From NCBI GenBank assembly GCA_963662175.1, contig OY759226.1, forward strand, positions 22,236,946 through 22,300,945: 64,000 nt of DNA, given 5' to 3'. This document shows, in pieces, positions 9,296 to 19,849 of the stretch. Source of the stretch: Aradus depressus (Eukaryota > Arthropoda > Insecta > Hemiptera > Aradidae). The notes beneath the pieces are model-generated. The model was not told where the DNA came from. It did no database searches and saw only the letters and a list, made by a program, of their open reading frames with translations. The stretch's first letter is position 1. Each line of letters starts with the position of its first letter. The position numbers and the translations under genes were made by a program.

Positions 9296-10065
9296 GAACT
9301 GTCCATTTTTCAACCCCCACTGGTGTTTTCCCTGTCCCTTTCTTCCTTACAAAAGAAAGGGACAGAGGACTGGAGAAGGGTCAGAGGATTGAAGAAGGGA
9401 CAGAGGTCTGGAAAAGGGACAAAGGACTAGAGAAGGGACAGATGACTGGACAAGGGGCCGAGGACTGGAGAAGGGACAGAGGTCTGGAGAAGGGACAGAA
9501 GACTGGAGAAGGGACAGAGGACTGGAGAAGGGACAGAGGACTGGAGAAGGGCAAAGGTCTGGAGAAGGGACAGAGGACTGGAGAAGGGACAGAGGTCTGG
9601 AGAAGGGACAGATGACTGGACAAGAGACAGAGGACTGGAGAAGGGACTGAAGATTGGAGAAGGGACAGAGGTCTGGAGAAGGGACAGAAGACTGGAGAAG
9701 GGACAAAGAACTGGAGAAGGGACAGAAGACTGGAGAAGGGACAGAGGACTGGAGAAGGGGCAGAGGACTGGAGAAGGGACAGATGACTGGACAAGAGACA
9801 GAGGACTGGAGAAGGGACAAAGAACTGGAGAAGGGACAGAAGACTGGAGAAGGGACAGAGGACTGGAGAAGGGACAGAGGACTGGAGAAGAGAAAGAAGA
9901 CTGGAGAAGGGACAGAGAAATGGAGAAGGGACAAAGAACTGGAGAAGGGACAGAAGACTGGAGAAGGGACAGAGGACTGGACAAGAGACAGAGGACTGGA
10001 GAAGGGACAAAGAACTGGAGAAGGGACAGTTCGGAATGTAAACTTGTTGAACTCTTCCCCTTAGT
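9296..10065. mobile_element. MITE-P copy expanded by an internal minisatellite
   Basis: The left part (CCGAACTGTCC...TGTTTTCCCTGTCCC) and the right part (GGACAGTTCGGAATGTAAAC and the TTGTTGAAC that follows) match the arms of MITE-P at 27780-27850. The 19-bp array lies between them. The outer ends are degraded. Confidence 0.65.
9358..10029. repeat. 19-bp minisatellite, about 35 units
   Basis: The unit is close to GGGACAGAGGACTGGAGAA and repeats at exact 19-base spacing, for example CTGGAG at 9484, 9503 and 9522. Because 19 is not a multiple of three, all frames cycle every 57 bases and produce long spurious open frames on both strands. Unit variants (GGTCT, GATGA, AAGAA in place of GGACT) recur in a higher-order pattern. 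Confidence 0.97.
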
Positions 10066-10529
10066 ATGGAACTCTCAGTATCAAATTTAGCTGAGGCAGC
10101 AAAAAGCTTGCAATTTTACAAAAATGTTATTTAATAAAACAAAAAGACATATTCATCCTTTTCTTAATGCTCATCTTTCTGTCGATATGAAATAATATAG
10201 GTACTGACCTGCTCTCCAGTGGTATTTGGGTTCTGAGACGGTTCGTCCGAAGATTGGAGCTAGATGAGCCAAAACTATGAGACAGACAGAAAGCATGGCT
10301 TCTGTTTCTCAAGGGTACGGAGTTGAGTCTAAGGTTGCATCATCTGCTCTATCTGTTAACAGAAAATACAACTAATTGTTAAAATTACTTCAAACATAAA
10401 GTTCATAAAATAGTTCATGAATACAATATTTTCCTTAAAGTAGAATTCACAATTCATATAATTTGAGTTTTTTCATTTTTAAGAAAATTGTAATAAATTA
10501 TTTCTTTTTTAACAAACCCTTAACTTTCC
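10066..10529. other. Unassigned AT-rich stretch
   Basis: No coding or repeat signal recognised. Confidence 0.3.
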
Positions 10530-10820
10530 CTTCTGTTCAGTTATACAAGGAATTAAATTTATTGACACCCAGAAAGATATATATATTTACAAAGCCCTTC
10601 TATTTATCCACAAAAGACCCAACTTGTTTAATAAAAACAAAAACATAGCCGAAATAACTTTGCGAAATAAACCAACTTTTCAATTACCCCATTTGACAAA
10701 AAACATTATGCAACTAAATGTTTACTACCTAGGCATTCGAGCTTATAATCTAATACCATTTGTTGTATTCAAAACTTTAAACTGAACTTAAAATGCTGGA
10801 TGAATAAAATTATTGATGAG
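10530..10820 (+). pseudogene. Decayed CR1-like RT C-terminus
   Basis: YKELNLLTPRKIYIFTK at the start and, after several stops, a YLGIRAYNLIP-like segment at about 10725-10755 match the end of CR1/Jockey-like ORF2 proteins, where an ELNLLP-RK-Y motif precedes a G-x-x-x-YN-L-P motif. Many stops and frame changes mark an old copy. Confidence 0.55.
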
Positions 10821-11324
10821 GAATTTTTAAAACTAATATCATTTTAATATACTTTACATAAGTATTGTCTAACTCCATTAGCGATCATTTCATGTCAAAA
10901 CTTTAGTTAGCCATCTTTTCATATATTATATATCTCTTTTAAATTGTTTTCCCGCACTCAGGCCTAGGCCTTGTGGGATTTTCCCTCAAAATTTACTTTG
11001 TTATTTTGTTTGTAAACTTTATATAGTGTATTATATCAATAATTGTAATAATTACATTGTCTATTTAATGTAACCACGGAGGGGCCGGAAATCAGAAATA
11101 GAGGGACCGTCCAGAAGGTGGTCAGCCCCGATCAAGGCCAGGTAACACCTGAGTTGGGTAACCCAGTTGAAGTTATAGAATAAACAAATGAATTGTAAAC
11201 AATTTTTAAGGTTTTCCCTGGGACAATGTTTCTTAGTCTGTTTAATAGGAAAGATAAATATCTGATTTTTTTATTTAATCCTTCGAAAAGAAAATTCCAT
11301 TTTAGGTGGGAATCTATATAAATT
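10821..11324. other. Probable 3' UTR of the CR1-like relic and unassigned DNA
   Basis: AT-rich, with a short GC-richer patch at 11078-11160. No clear homology to other parts of the window. Confidence 0.3.
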
Positions 11325-11438
11325 CCTAAATACCTAGGTTGGCAAAATTTAGGACACCTACAGTGGAGTCAGGCTAATGTTCATAACAGCGATGAGAGAG
11401 CGTTAAAGCCCGGGCATGAGTCAAAATAACTAAGGTAA
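11325..11438 (+). repeat. SINE-1 tail fragment
   Basis: GGCAAAATTTAGGACACCTA, AGTGGAGTCAGGCTAATGTTC and AAAGCCCGGGCATGAGTCA identify the SINE-1 distal body. Confidence 0.7.
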
Positions 11439-11439
11439 T

Positions 11440-12019
11440 TCAGAGTTTAAACGACTGAAGCTCCTGAATTTTGACCAATCCAATTAACCAGAAATGTTTT
11501 CTGTTCGTCTGAATAGTACACCTTATTAGTCAGGTTGGGGGAAATTCTGAAGAGAGGCTTCTCTTTGTATATCTCAGTAGAAGCCCTCAATTGAAAGTAC
11601 TCCCTTCCTTGAGTCTGCCTCACATCATCAGGCCAATCCCAGATCAATACTTAAATGGGTTCTCACCATTTTGTTTATTTTTAAAAGCTTTTATTTAACT
11701 AGCTTCGTTGTCTGTCTGCAACAAATCTTGCAAGTCGATTTTAACCCCTTTTCAATATTCTGATTGACTTGAAATTTAGTTCAATCACAAAACTTTAGTG
11801 ACAAAATATGCTTCCGGTGTTAATTGCAAAACATTAGAGATGGCGGCTGCAATATGGCGAATAAGTATTAGGAAATGACTATTTAAAATTATTAGTGCGA
11901 ACATGTATGACAGTTTAGCATTATCTCTAAAAAAACGTGGTTGTATATGGTTTCCACACAATTATCACTAATTACGGTACACTAACCGTAAGATATAAAT
12001 ACAATTTACAGAAATTGAC
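11440..12019. other. Unassigned stretch
   Basis: A 66-codon minus-strand open frame at 11447-11647 has no recognisable family. The remainder is AT-rich. Confidence 0.25.
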
Positions 12020-12033
12020 AATAATGGTGAATA

Positions 12034-12477
12034 TGAAGATGTAGTGAGAAGTGATTATTTCACAGGTTGTCAAATAAAATATAGTCTGACCTCTCACAGA
12101 TTTTTATTAGTAGTAGTAGCTAGCCGGCTTTCGAGGTTTCCCTCATCTTCAGGCAGTTTGTTAAAAAATTAAATTTTTTTTTGAATGAAACTAAATAATT
12201 TTATAATAAAAATAAATAAAACAATCTAAAACTTTAACAATTTAAAATATCAGGGATGAGGACAGACGAGTTATTCCTGTCCACCATCTGAGTCACAACG
12301 CTTTTAGATTGTTTTATTTATTTATTTTTATTATAAAATTATTTAGTTTTATTCACAAATTTTTTACATTTTTTATCAGACTGCCTGATGATGAGGGAAA
12401 CCTTGAAAGCCGGCTAGCTACCACTACTAATAAAAATCTGTAAGAGGTGAGACTATATGTTATTTGACAACCTGTGA
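12034..12477. mobile_element. Foldback element with long inverted arms
   Basis: The arms run outward from about 12200. Each carries GCTAGCCGGCTTTCGAGGTTT, TGCCTGA-AT-GAGG and, near the tips, the AGTCTGACCTCTCAC and TTTCACAGGTTGTCAAATA motifs. AATAATGGTGAATA occurs at both edges (12020-12033 and 12478-12491) as a possible 14-bp target duplication. Related single or paired arms occur at 51590-51790 and 53475-53540. No coding capacity. Confidence 0.75.
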
Positions 12478-12582
12478 AATAATGGTGAATAATAATCTTA
12501 CAGGCAATAAATTAAATTATATTATTCTTACTTTTCAAGCTTACAGTAAAAAATAAAAATAAATTGTTAATTTTTCTAACAT

Positions 12583-12880
12583 CTACGTTGTCAAAAAGGT
12601 GCACAATTGGTTGTTGGTCGAATTCTGGTCTATTAGTGAGATATTTGTGGAGAATGTTTGCCTGGGGATACAGAAAGAGGGACAAAAGAACAAACAGTGT
12701 ATGAGGTCGTCCTTTTCGTCTAAGGCACAGAGCCTGCAGACACTTTCAGGACAAAACTCATATCTAAACCCTCCAAGTAATACCCTGAAATTTCTATTGC
12801 TACTGTGGAGACGAATTTGAGCTAGCAGTCGAACTCCCTGTGTAGATTTGTCCACCAGAGCGAGGAATAAACGCTGATAT
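12583..12880 (-). pseudogene. Non-LTR ORF2 C-terminus with CRLC-CP zinc motif, copy 1
   Basis: LLAQIRLHSSNRNFRVLLGG is followed by CPESVCRLCALDEKDDLIHC and FFCP. The C-x-x-C-x8-H-C-x4-C spacing is the zinc-binding-like tail common at the end of I/Jockey-type ORF2 proteins. Two more copies of the same tail are at 16448-16720 and 47605-48150, so it is one multicopy family. Only the last 90 or so residues remain. Confidence 0.75.
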
Positions 12881-12900
12881 GAACTAGTAGTTAAATAGAA

Positions 12901-13072
12901 AAATGGTTTTCAAACTTTGATTTCTCATCTCAGAAAACCCTCATATTATTCAGTATTTCAGATTTCAATAAAGCAACTTGCACACTAATAATAAAAATAA
13001 CGTTTTCCTTAAACGTGATTTTCGAGCGATAACGATTTTTTGAGATGAGAAATTAAAGTTTGGAAACCATTT
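12901..13072. mobile_element. Short MITE with 32-bp inverted arms
   Basis: AAATGGTTTTCAAACTTTG at 12901 and the inverted AAATGGTTTCCAAACTTTA ending at 13072 begin 32-bp arms with two mismatches. A target duplication is not evident. Confidence 0.65.
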
Positions 13073-13529
13073 ATCGATTAATACATATAATTGATTTTTA
13101 GCCCTTCTTAGTGACAGAGTAAACCCTCATATTGAATATTTTAATCTTAGTATCCTGGGGTTAGTTTGGACAAACCCCTATACATATGACTAATATTTTT
13201 TGATGTACAAACATCCCTGAAAATTTCAGTGAAATTGATGCTGATTGATTACTAGTAGTTAAAGCCCGGGCATGAATCACAATAACAAACTACTAGCTGT
13301 GCCACTCTAATCTAGAAAGACATTTGGGGCTTTCATTTAAAGTAAGAAGGAGATAAGTGAGTAGATGTTTACATTAGGAAAGAGGATTGGAGAAGGGCCC
13401 ATGTCCATCCCATCCCTTTCATCCTCTCATCTAACCACTTCGTTGGACTAAAGGGATTAGGGATTAACTCACAACAATAATCCCACAACGTAACTCTAGA
13501 TCTAGGAGGTCTTCATCAATAATATATAT
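13073..13529. other. Unassigned stretch with a SINE-1 tail scrap
   Basis: AAAGCCCGGGCATGAATCAC at 13261 is a SINE-1 tail remnant. Nothing else is recognised. Confidence 0.4.
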
Positions 13530-13690
13530 AAGGGATTATGTAAACACAAATTTCAAATACCTCATCAAGACACTAAGAAGAAACAAGTCTTGAATCACCT
13601 CATTGTACTTCCCCAATACGAATTAGTGAACTATGGTTCCGCTCTCCCTCTGAAACCTTGATATGTGTCGTCTTAGGGAGTGCCGACACT
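13530..13690. repeat. Rep-A end fragment
   Basis: TGTACTTCCCCAATACGAAT and GCTCTCCCTCTGAAACCTTG match the Rep-A end. Confidence 0.5.
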
Positions 13691-13890
13691 GGCCAGTTTC
13701 TCCCCTCATGCATTCACATGAAGTTCTTCCCTTCCCTCTCGGTCTGCCGCCACTGCTGGTCGAAGGCTATCAGAGCGAGGTGGTTCGGGGGATCACCCGG
13801 GCTACCGTGGGCTCCTCTACCTCCACTAAGTTACAGGAATGAGGATGGCCTCATCGCTGTGGCATGTCGAGGGATGTCAAGCTCAATTTA
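13691..13890. repeat. GC-rich repeat shared with 19650-19720
   Basis: AGAGCGAGGTGGTTCGGGGG and CTACCGTGGGCTCCTCTACC recur, diverged, at 19650-19715. Family unknown, but the second copy argues against a host exon. Confidence 0.5.
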
Positions 13891-13964
13891 TATATATTTT
13901 TTTTGATTCTTATTATTATATCATTATTATTATTTTTTTTTTTTATGTATGTATTTATTAAATA

Positions 13965-14620
13965 CAGTAGAACCTCGATAAGTCGAAAACCTCCAAAACT
14001 CGAAAAAAAAGTTTTGTTCCTTTCCCTTCAAGCCCCAAAACCTCCATTACTCGAAATCTCAACCCTCTATTAGTCTAAATAATCAGTGAGTCCCTACAAG
14101 CCACTTGGGTACATATTTTCCCTCTATAACTCGAAAAAATAAATTGGACCTCTGTATCTCGAACATAGCAATGTTTTATTTTAGAACCTTTACAACTAGA
14201 TTATTTGAAACTTATTACCTCTATAGCTCGAAGAAAAATAAGTTACCGACTTTAAGAATTTGCCGACAATGTACACCATTGTTTCTTAGAAAACAATTTA
14301 GGAGTGTACAATAAATAAGATTAACGATTATTTAAAGCAAAAAAAAAATTACTGACTTTTTTTAATACCTACATATACTATTTTTTATTTTAAGGATGTT
14401 TTGAAATAATGTTGATTTATAATAAATATAAATATGTTTGTTACCTCTGTAACTTGAATTTTTATTTATTTCACCTCTCTAACTCAAAATTAGTTAGAAT
14501 GAATCTTAACCTCTACAAGTCGAAACAAAATCCGCCTGTCGAAATCCTCCATAAGTCGAAACTCTATAACTCGAATTTATTGGCGTCTCCCTTGATGTTC
14601 GACTTATAGAGGTTCTACTG
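13965..14620. mobile_element. Pogo/Tigger-like MITE, copy A (656 bp)
   Basis: Starts CAGTAGAACCTCGATAAGTC after TA (13963-13964) and ends with the inverted complement at 14620. The interior carries many repeats of a CTCTATAACTCGAA-like motif. It is about 90 percent alike by eye to copies B and C. There is no transposase frame. Confidence 0.85.
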
Positions 14621-14629
14621 CATATATAT

Positions 14630-14990
14630 ACATACCTATATTTTTTTTTAACCTAATTTATTATATTCTTATTCTTTTTCTTCTTCTTCTTCTTCTCATT
14701 ATTATATTATTTTATGTTTTTAATATTTTTTATTACTTTCATTGTAATTACTTTCTCCGTGAAGTCATGAAGAATATTATTCTTTGATTCTTGACTTCAC
14801 GGAGACATTTTTATTATAATTTTTTTTTTTTTTTTAATTATTATTTATTATTATTTTTTTTTTTTTCTCTTGTATTCAGCTATCATTATACATAAATTGC
14901 TCTATTACCTATTGTCAACTTTACTTATGGTCTGTACCGATTGTAATATATGCATAATAAAATAAAATATTTAAAAAAAAAAAAAAAAAA
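14630..14990 (+). repeat. Non-LTR retrotransposon 3' UTR with perfect hairpin and poly(A)
   Basis: A T-rich stretch is followed by the GCATAATAAAATAAAATATT region and an A-run near 14972-14990, typical of a retrotransposon 3' end. It contains a perfect 14-bp hairpin (14754-14767 with 14792-14805). No coding part was recognised upstream. Confidence 0.55.
14754..14805. other. Hairpin with a perfect 14-bp stem
   Basis: TCTCCGTGAAGTCA pairs with TGACTTCACGGAGA. The loop itself contains AAGAAT/ATTCTT, which could extend the structure. Confidence 0.9.
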
Positions 14991-15415
14991 TCAAATCTGT
15001 GTCAATGTATTCATTACTTCGGGTTTTATCGTTAAGTTCCGCTCATATCCCCCACTCCTCTTCGGACGAAGATTCAGGGCGAAGCTTTCAACTAAATAAC
15101 TACCCTTGATTTATGATCAACTTTTTTGTTTTTTTTACAACAATAATAATGACTTTTCACACTTTAGAAATATATAGATTCTTGATCCAATGCATTTTTC
15201 AGAATTATAAAAAAAAAATAAGTCAGGAAATGGTTTCTACGATTGTGGGACTTTTCTGTTGTCCCATTTGGCTCAAATTAATAGGTGCTCTTGATGTGTA
15301 AGCGTACTTGGTATAAGAAAGTCCTATAATGGCCATATCACATATATCTTAATTTTAGTAGGATTCTGCTACTGCTGCAGAAAATAACAATTAATAAATA
15401 ACGAATAGCAACTTT
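14991..15415. repeat. Rep-A fragments and unassigned DNA
   Basis: TGTGTCAATGTATTCATTAC at 14998 and TTGGCTCAAATTAATAGGTG near 15268 match Rep-A interior units. A GGTATAAGAAAGTCCT motif at 15310 recurs near 35055. Confidence 0.45.
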
Positions 15416-15500
15416 GTAGTTAGTTATAGAGACTCAAGCCTGGGCTTTAAGTACAAGGTCATAACGCCAACTACCAGAGCGCTCTTTCATTTCGTGTCAA
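15416..15500 (-). repeat. SINE-1 tail fragment
   Basis: GACTCAAGCCTGGGCTTTAA and CTACCAGAGCGCTCTTTC are the inverted SINE-1 tail. Confidence 0.75.
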
Positions 15501-15631
15501 TACATTCACTAATACAATTACTATAGTTTTTGTGTTAAGCCTCCCCTAATCTCCCCCTCCCTTTGGCTGACTGGCCTGAAAATTAATAGGTGTCGTCCTT
15601 AGGCACATATAAAATTTCGTATCGAGTTAGT
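15501..15631. repeat. Rep-A unit
   Basis: AAAATTAATAGGTGTCGTCC and the flanking ATAAAATTTCGTATCGAGTTAG match the Rep-A interior. Confidence 0.55.
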
Positions 15632-15852
15632 TGACTCATGCCCGGGCTTTAACTATGAGGGCATATCGCCTACTACCAGAGCGCTCTTTCGTCACTCTGG
15701 TGGACATGAGCCTAACTCTACAATGGGAGTCCTAAATTTTACCTACCCTAAATGTTTATTCACTTAGGGTATCTGTAACGAGTACCTGACATCGTACAGG
15801 CTCTGGACCATCACTTAACGTCCCATCCGAAGGACAGCGTGCCATCTGGACC
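15632..15852 (-). repeat. SINE-1 body and tail, head missing
   Basis: ACTCATGCCCGGGCTTTAAC through CGTCCCATCCGAAGGACAGC follow SINE-1 in reverse. The tRNA-like head is absent. Confidence 0.85.
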
Positions 15853-16440
15853 TCAGTATACTTTGTACTAAGCATAATTTGGGAAGAAGTGTAACTTATA
15901 ATGATAGCCCTAATCTCCTATTCTAGACTATGTCTTCACAGAATGCGGACTAAAGGATGAACCTTCAAAGAGTTTAAGTGAACGAACTACTTAACAGAAT
16001 AATTTTGAACATCAGACTAAAAGCTTCGAACATGATCTTGAACTTTCTTTAACAAAAGACAATTTGAATTTTGCTCCTAAAAAGTTGTGAGAACAGTTTG
16101 AAGAAAATTGCCTTTTTGAGTCGCAACAAGTGAACTTTTAAAATTAAACCATTCAAATGAAAATTTTTCTCAACTAACTTTTTTTCTCTCTTTTTCTCTG
16201 AATTAAACTTAAATAAAGAGGACTCAAGCAGTTGGAAAAGTTGAGGAGAAAATAAAATTAAAAAAAGGGAAAGCCTCAACGCCTAGATTTCTGACTTAAG
16301 GAAAATTTAAGATAAGGAAATTTTATTGGGTAAAACTTAATTGAATTTTTTTAAGTTAATTCTATGTTTTTTTCTTTTTTCAGTTTATTATTGTATATAT
16401 ATTTTTTAGTATTTTAAATATAATTCCCTCTATCAATTCG
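15853..16440. other. Unassigned AT-rich stretch
   Basis: Nothing recognisable. The short minus-strand open frame at 16049-16279 is low-complexity. Confidence 0.3.
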
Positions 16441-16447
16441 TCAGTGC

Positions 16448-16725
16448 TTTAGGTCTCAAGAAAACTGCCATATCGAAAAACTCCGACTGCTAGCACAAAT
16501 ACGTCTCCACAATAGCAATTGGATATTTTAAGATATTACTTGGAGGGTTTAGATATCAGTTTTGTCCTGAAAGTGTCTTCAGGCTGTGTACCTTAGACGA
16601 AAAGGACGACCTCATACACTTTTTGTTCCATTGTCCCTCTTGCAAACATTTCTTCAGAAATATCTCACTAATAGACCAAAATTTGACTCAGAACCAATTA
16701 TGCACTATTTTGATAATGTGAATGA
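16448..16725 (+). pseudogene. Non-LTR ORF2 C-terminus with CRLC-CP motif, copy 2
   Basis: LLGGFRYQFCPESVFRLCTL, DEKDDLIHFLFHCPSC and ISLIDQNLTQNQLCTI match the tails at 12583-12880 and 47605-48150. The first zinc-ligand cysteine position is changed (FRLC), and stops lie upstream. Confidence 0.75.
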
Positions 16726-16860
16726 GAGTTATCGTGTTCACAGGGACACTGATTGTTTTGTTTTTTTCATATTTGGAATCAGTCAGGACAACAAGAAATT
16801 TCGTTGAAAACTCAAAATTTCAATTTCAATCCGTTTACATAACTTTTCCTATATTTAGCA
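16726..16860. repeat. Rep-A terminal piece
   Basis: GAAATTTCGTTGAAAACTC and CGTTTACATAACTTTTCCTA match the Rep-A end seen at 33650-33750. Confidence 0.6.
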
Positions 16861-17945
16861 CCCCCCCCCCCCCTCATTGCCCGTGTTAAGAATTTGGAGA
16901 CTTCACATACCCTATTTTTCAATTTGGCTTTTAAGAATACTACATGTTAAATTTCATTAAAATCCGATCATTAGTTGATGAGCTAGACCTATTTTAATGC
17001 TTAGCCCCCTCACAACCCCCCTCCCCCTTAAGAATTTCGTGACGCCAGTTAGTCTATATATCAATTGGCTCTTAAGAATACTACATGTGAAATTTCAGCA
17101 CAAGCCGACCATTTTATGAGCTAGCACTATATTTATGCATAGGACCCCCCCACAACGCCCCCTCCCCCTAAGAATTTTGGGACCTCACACACCCTATTTT
17201 TTCAAATGGCTATTAAGAATACTATATGTGAAATTTCAGCACAAGCCGACCATTTTATGAGCTAGCACTATATTTATGCATAGGACCCCCCCACAACGCC
17301 CCCTCCCCCTAAGAATTTTGGGACCTCACACACCCTATTTTTTCAAATGGCTATTAAGAATACTATATGTGAAATTTCAGCACAAGCCGACCATTTTATG
17401 AGCTAGCACTATATTTATGCATAGGACCCCCCCACAACGCCCCCTCCCCCTAAGAATTTTGGGACCTCACACACCCTATTTTTTCAAATGGCTATTAAGA
17501 ATACTATATGTGAAATTTCAGCACAAGCCGACCATTTTATGAGCTAGCACTATATTTATGCATAGGACCCCCCCACAACGCCCCCTCCCCCTAAGAATTT
17601 TGGGACCTCACACACCCTATTTTTTCAAATGGCTATTAAGAATACTATATGTGAAATTTCAGCACAAGCCGACCATTTCATGAGCTAGCACTATATTTAT
17701 GCATAGGGCCCCCCACAACGCCCCCTCCCCCTAAGAATTTTGAGACCTCACACACCCTATTTTTTCAAATGGCTATTAAGAATACTATATGTGAAATTTC
17801 ATGACAATTCGACCATTCATTAATAAGCTAGAATAATTTTTATGTTTAGCCCCTCTTATAACCCCCCTCCCGTTCAAAATTTTCATACGCCATATAGCTT
17901 GTTTTTCAATATGGCTCTAAAGGATGCTACATTGCAACCAGAACA
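16861..17945. repeat. 141-bp satellite array, about 7.5 units
   Basis: AAGAATTT marks unit starts at 16888, 17030, 17170, 17311, 17452, 17593 and 17733, giving spacings of 142, 140, 141, 141, 141 and 140. The units starting at 17170, 17311 and 17452 read identically. The outer units are clearly diverged. A 13-C run opens the array. C-rich and AT-rich blocks alternate inside each unit. Confidence 0.97.
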
Positions 17946-18600
17946 AATGAAATAGCCTACATCTTTTCAAGAATTCCTAAAATCCACTTTTTTAACAGTT
18001 TTTTTTTACTTAAACAAAAAAACTGCTGGACCGTGTTTGATAAAATTTCTTTCTCAGATTATATTTATTTAGACAAGCTTCGATTGGCACCAAAGCGGAG
18101 TCGATTTCGTGCAGGAAAAATTGACATATAAAAATATGATGAAAATTTTTATTTCGATTTTCTAATCCATTACAATAACTTTCCTATTGTGCTGGGAAGT
18201 TAATAAATATTTATTGTGATGATGTAATAGTTGTAAATTATCAAAGATACGTTCACCGGAGCGGTCAACAGAAGTTAAAGTAAATAAATAAACATGACAG
18301 AAATTCATTATACTTTGTAAAACATAGTAGACCTAATTGGTGAATGTGAATGAGTGGAAGCCAACATCACCAATTCTAATAAGACATTATCATAGAAGCA
18401 AGAGATGGTCTGGGAAGTGGAGAGAGAGAGAGATACGGATTTGTGTAGAGTCAAGTCTGGCATAATACATATCTGGGCTCATCTCCACCACAATGGCAGA
18501 CAGGCTGGGCCATACCGCCCCAACTGGGAGTAAATCACAAGCTAATTGTAAGCAGAAACCACACATCACAACGAGAATTCCACAATTCCTAGTGTTTTAG
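17946..18600. other. Unassigned stretch
   Basis: No coding signal. A GA microsatellite (18420-18435) and moderate GC near 18480-18530 are the only features seen. Confidence 0.3.
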
Positions 18601-19205
18601 TGTTTTCCTCATTTCACTTCCTATGATTCAAAAACCGCATAGACATAGTTTAACATTCTCTTTATTTATTACGAAATGTAGGGGAAATTATGTAATCTGT
18701 CTAAAATTCGATATTGAATTTTCATCGGAATCTTCCTCCAAAACCCACCGATCGTTTGGGCTAAGAATCATTAATCGTCATACTAAATTTTGTGTCGATA
18801 CATTCATAACATCGATAGTTATTAGATTTGTTGAGTCGAGTTCACCTGATCACCCCTTCCCTTCGACCTTCCCCTGAAAATCAATAGGTGTCGTTCTTAG
18901 GGGAGTCTGGATACACAATATATAATTTCGTGTCGATACATTCATAACATCGATAGTTATTAGATTTGTTGAGTCGAGTTCACCTGATCACCCCTTCCCT
19001 TCGACCATACCCTGAAAATCAATAGGTGTCGTCCTAAAGGGACTCTGGATTCACAATATATAATTTCGTGTCGATACATTCATAACATCATAACATAGTT
19101 TTTGAGTCGAGTTCACCCTGATCACCCCTTCCCTTCGACCTTCCGCTGAAAATCAATAGGGGTCGTCCTTAAGGGACTCAGGATACACAATATATAATTT
19201 CCCCT
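18601..19205. repeat. Rep-A copy with a three-unit, about 138-bp tandem interior
   Basis: GTGTCGATACATTCATAACA starts units at 18792, 18930 and 19069. Each unit carries CCCCTTCCCTTCGACC and AAAATCAATAGG. This local tandem shows that the Rep-A interior is built from repeated modules. Confidence 0.9.
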
Positions 19206-19849
19206 TGTGACCTTATTACCGGTGTTTTCTCACCGACGACTTTTTAAATATTTATTTACTTCTTGTCCTACCGCACCTGACCGCTACCAACTTTTTTTTG
19301 CAACAAATTCCTGTAGGGGTTCTTTCAAAGGAAAAACATCAGAGCCAAAATCTGTAGATCCTCCTCTGATCCCGGGGCTAGTGAACAATGTATAAATGAC
19401 AGAAGTGGTAAAGTGAGCCTGGAGATAGAAGCAGCTTGTGTGTGTGTTTGTGTCGCATTCTTGTGTGTGTTGTGTTGGTTTCTTTGTGTTTTTGTCTGTG
19501 TTCCTGGCCAGTCCCAAGAGTCGATTGGCCACAACTGTGGATTTGTTCTGTTTAACTTTGTGTCTGTCCACACTTTATTGACCTGGGTTCTGTCTTTCAT
19601 CAAGGTTCTCCCTTCCATGAGAGTTCTTCTTGACTAAGAACCTTAATACACAGCGAGCAGAGCGAGGTAGTACGGGGGATCTCTCGTGCTACCGTAGCCT
19701 CCTCTATCTCGTGCACTTTCTTCAAAATTGCACTCATGAACTTTTGATATTCTTTTAGGGCCCTTTTTCGGAAACTACTGTAGAAATCAGTAAGTTTAGT
19801 AAAAGACCAGAGATATAATTTCTACAGGAAATGTGGTAATTATATTTAA
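19206..19849. other. Unassigned stretch with GT-rich patch and GC-rich repeat
   Basis: GT-rich at 19430-19500. The 19650-19720 part matches the GC-rich repeat at 13691-13890. A splice-like acceptor at about 19317 and donor at about 19414 were noted but not supported. Confidence 0.3.

Noticed and set aside
9283..10064. Several long overlapping open frames on both strands
   Set aside because: They are arithmetic products of the 19-bp minisatellite, which cycles all frames without stops. No start context or homology.
16861..19205. CRISPR-like regular repeats
   Set aside because: The units are 138-141 bp, contiguous with no unique spacers, and the genome is eukaryotic.
19318..19414. Candidate plus-strand exon with acceptor (TTCCTGTAG) and donor (GTAAAG)
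   Set aside because: The translated segment has no recognisable domain, and the surroundings are repeats. Splice-like sites of this quality occur by chance.
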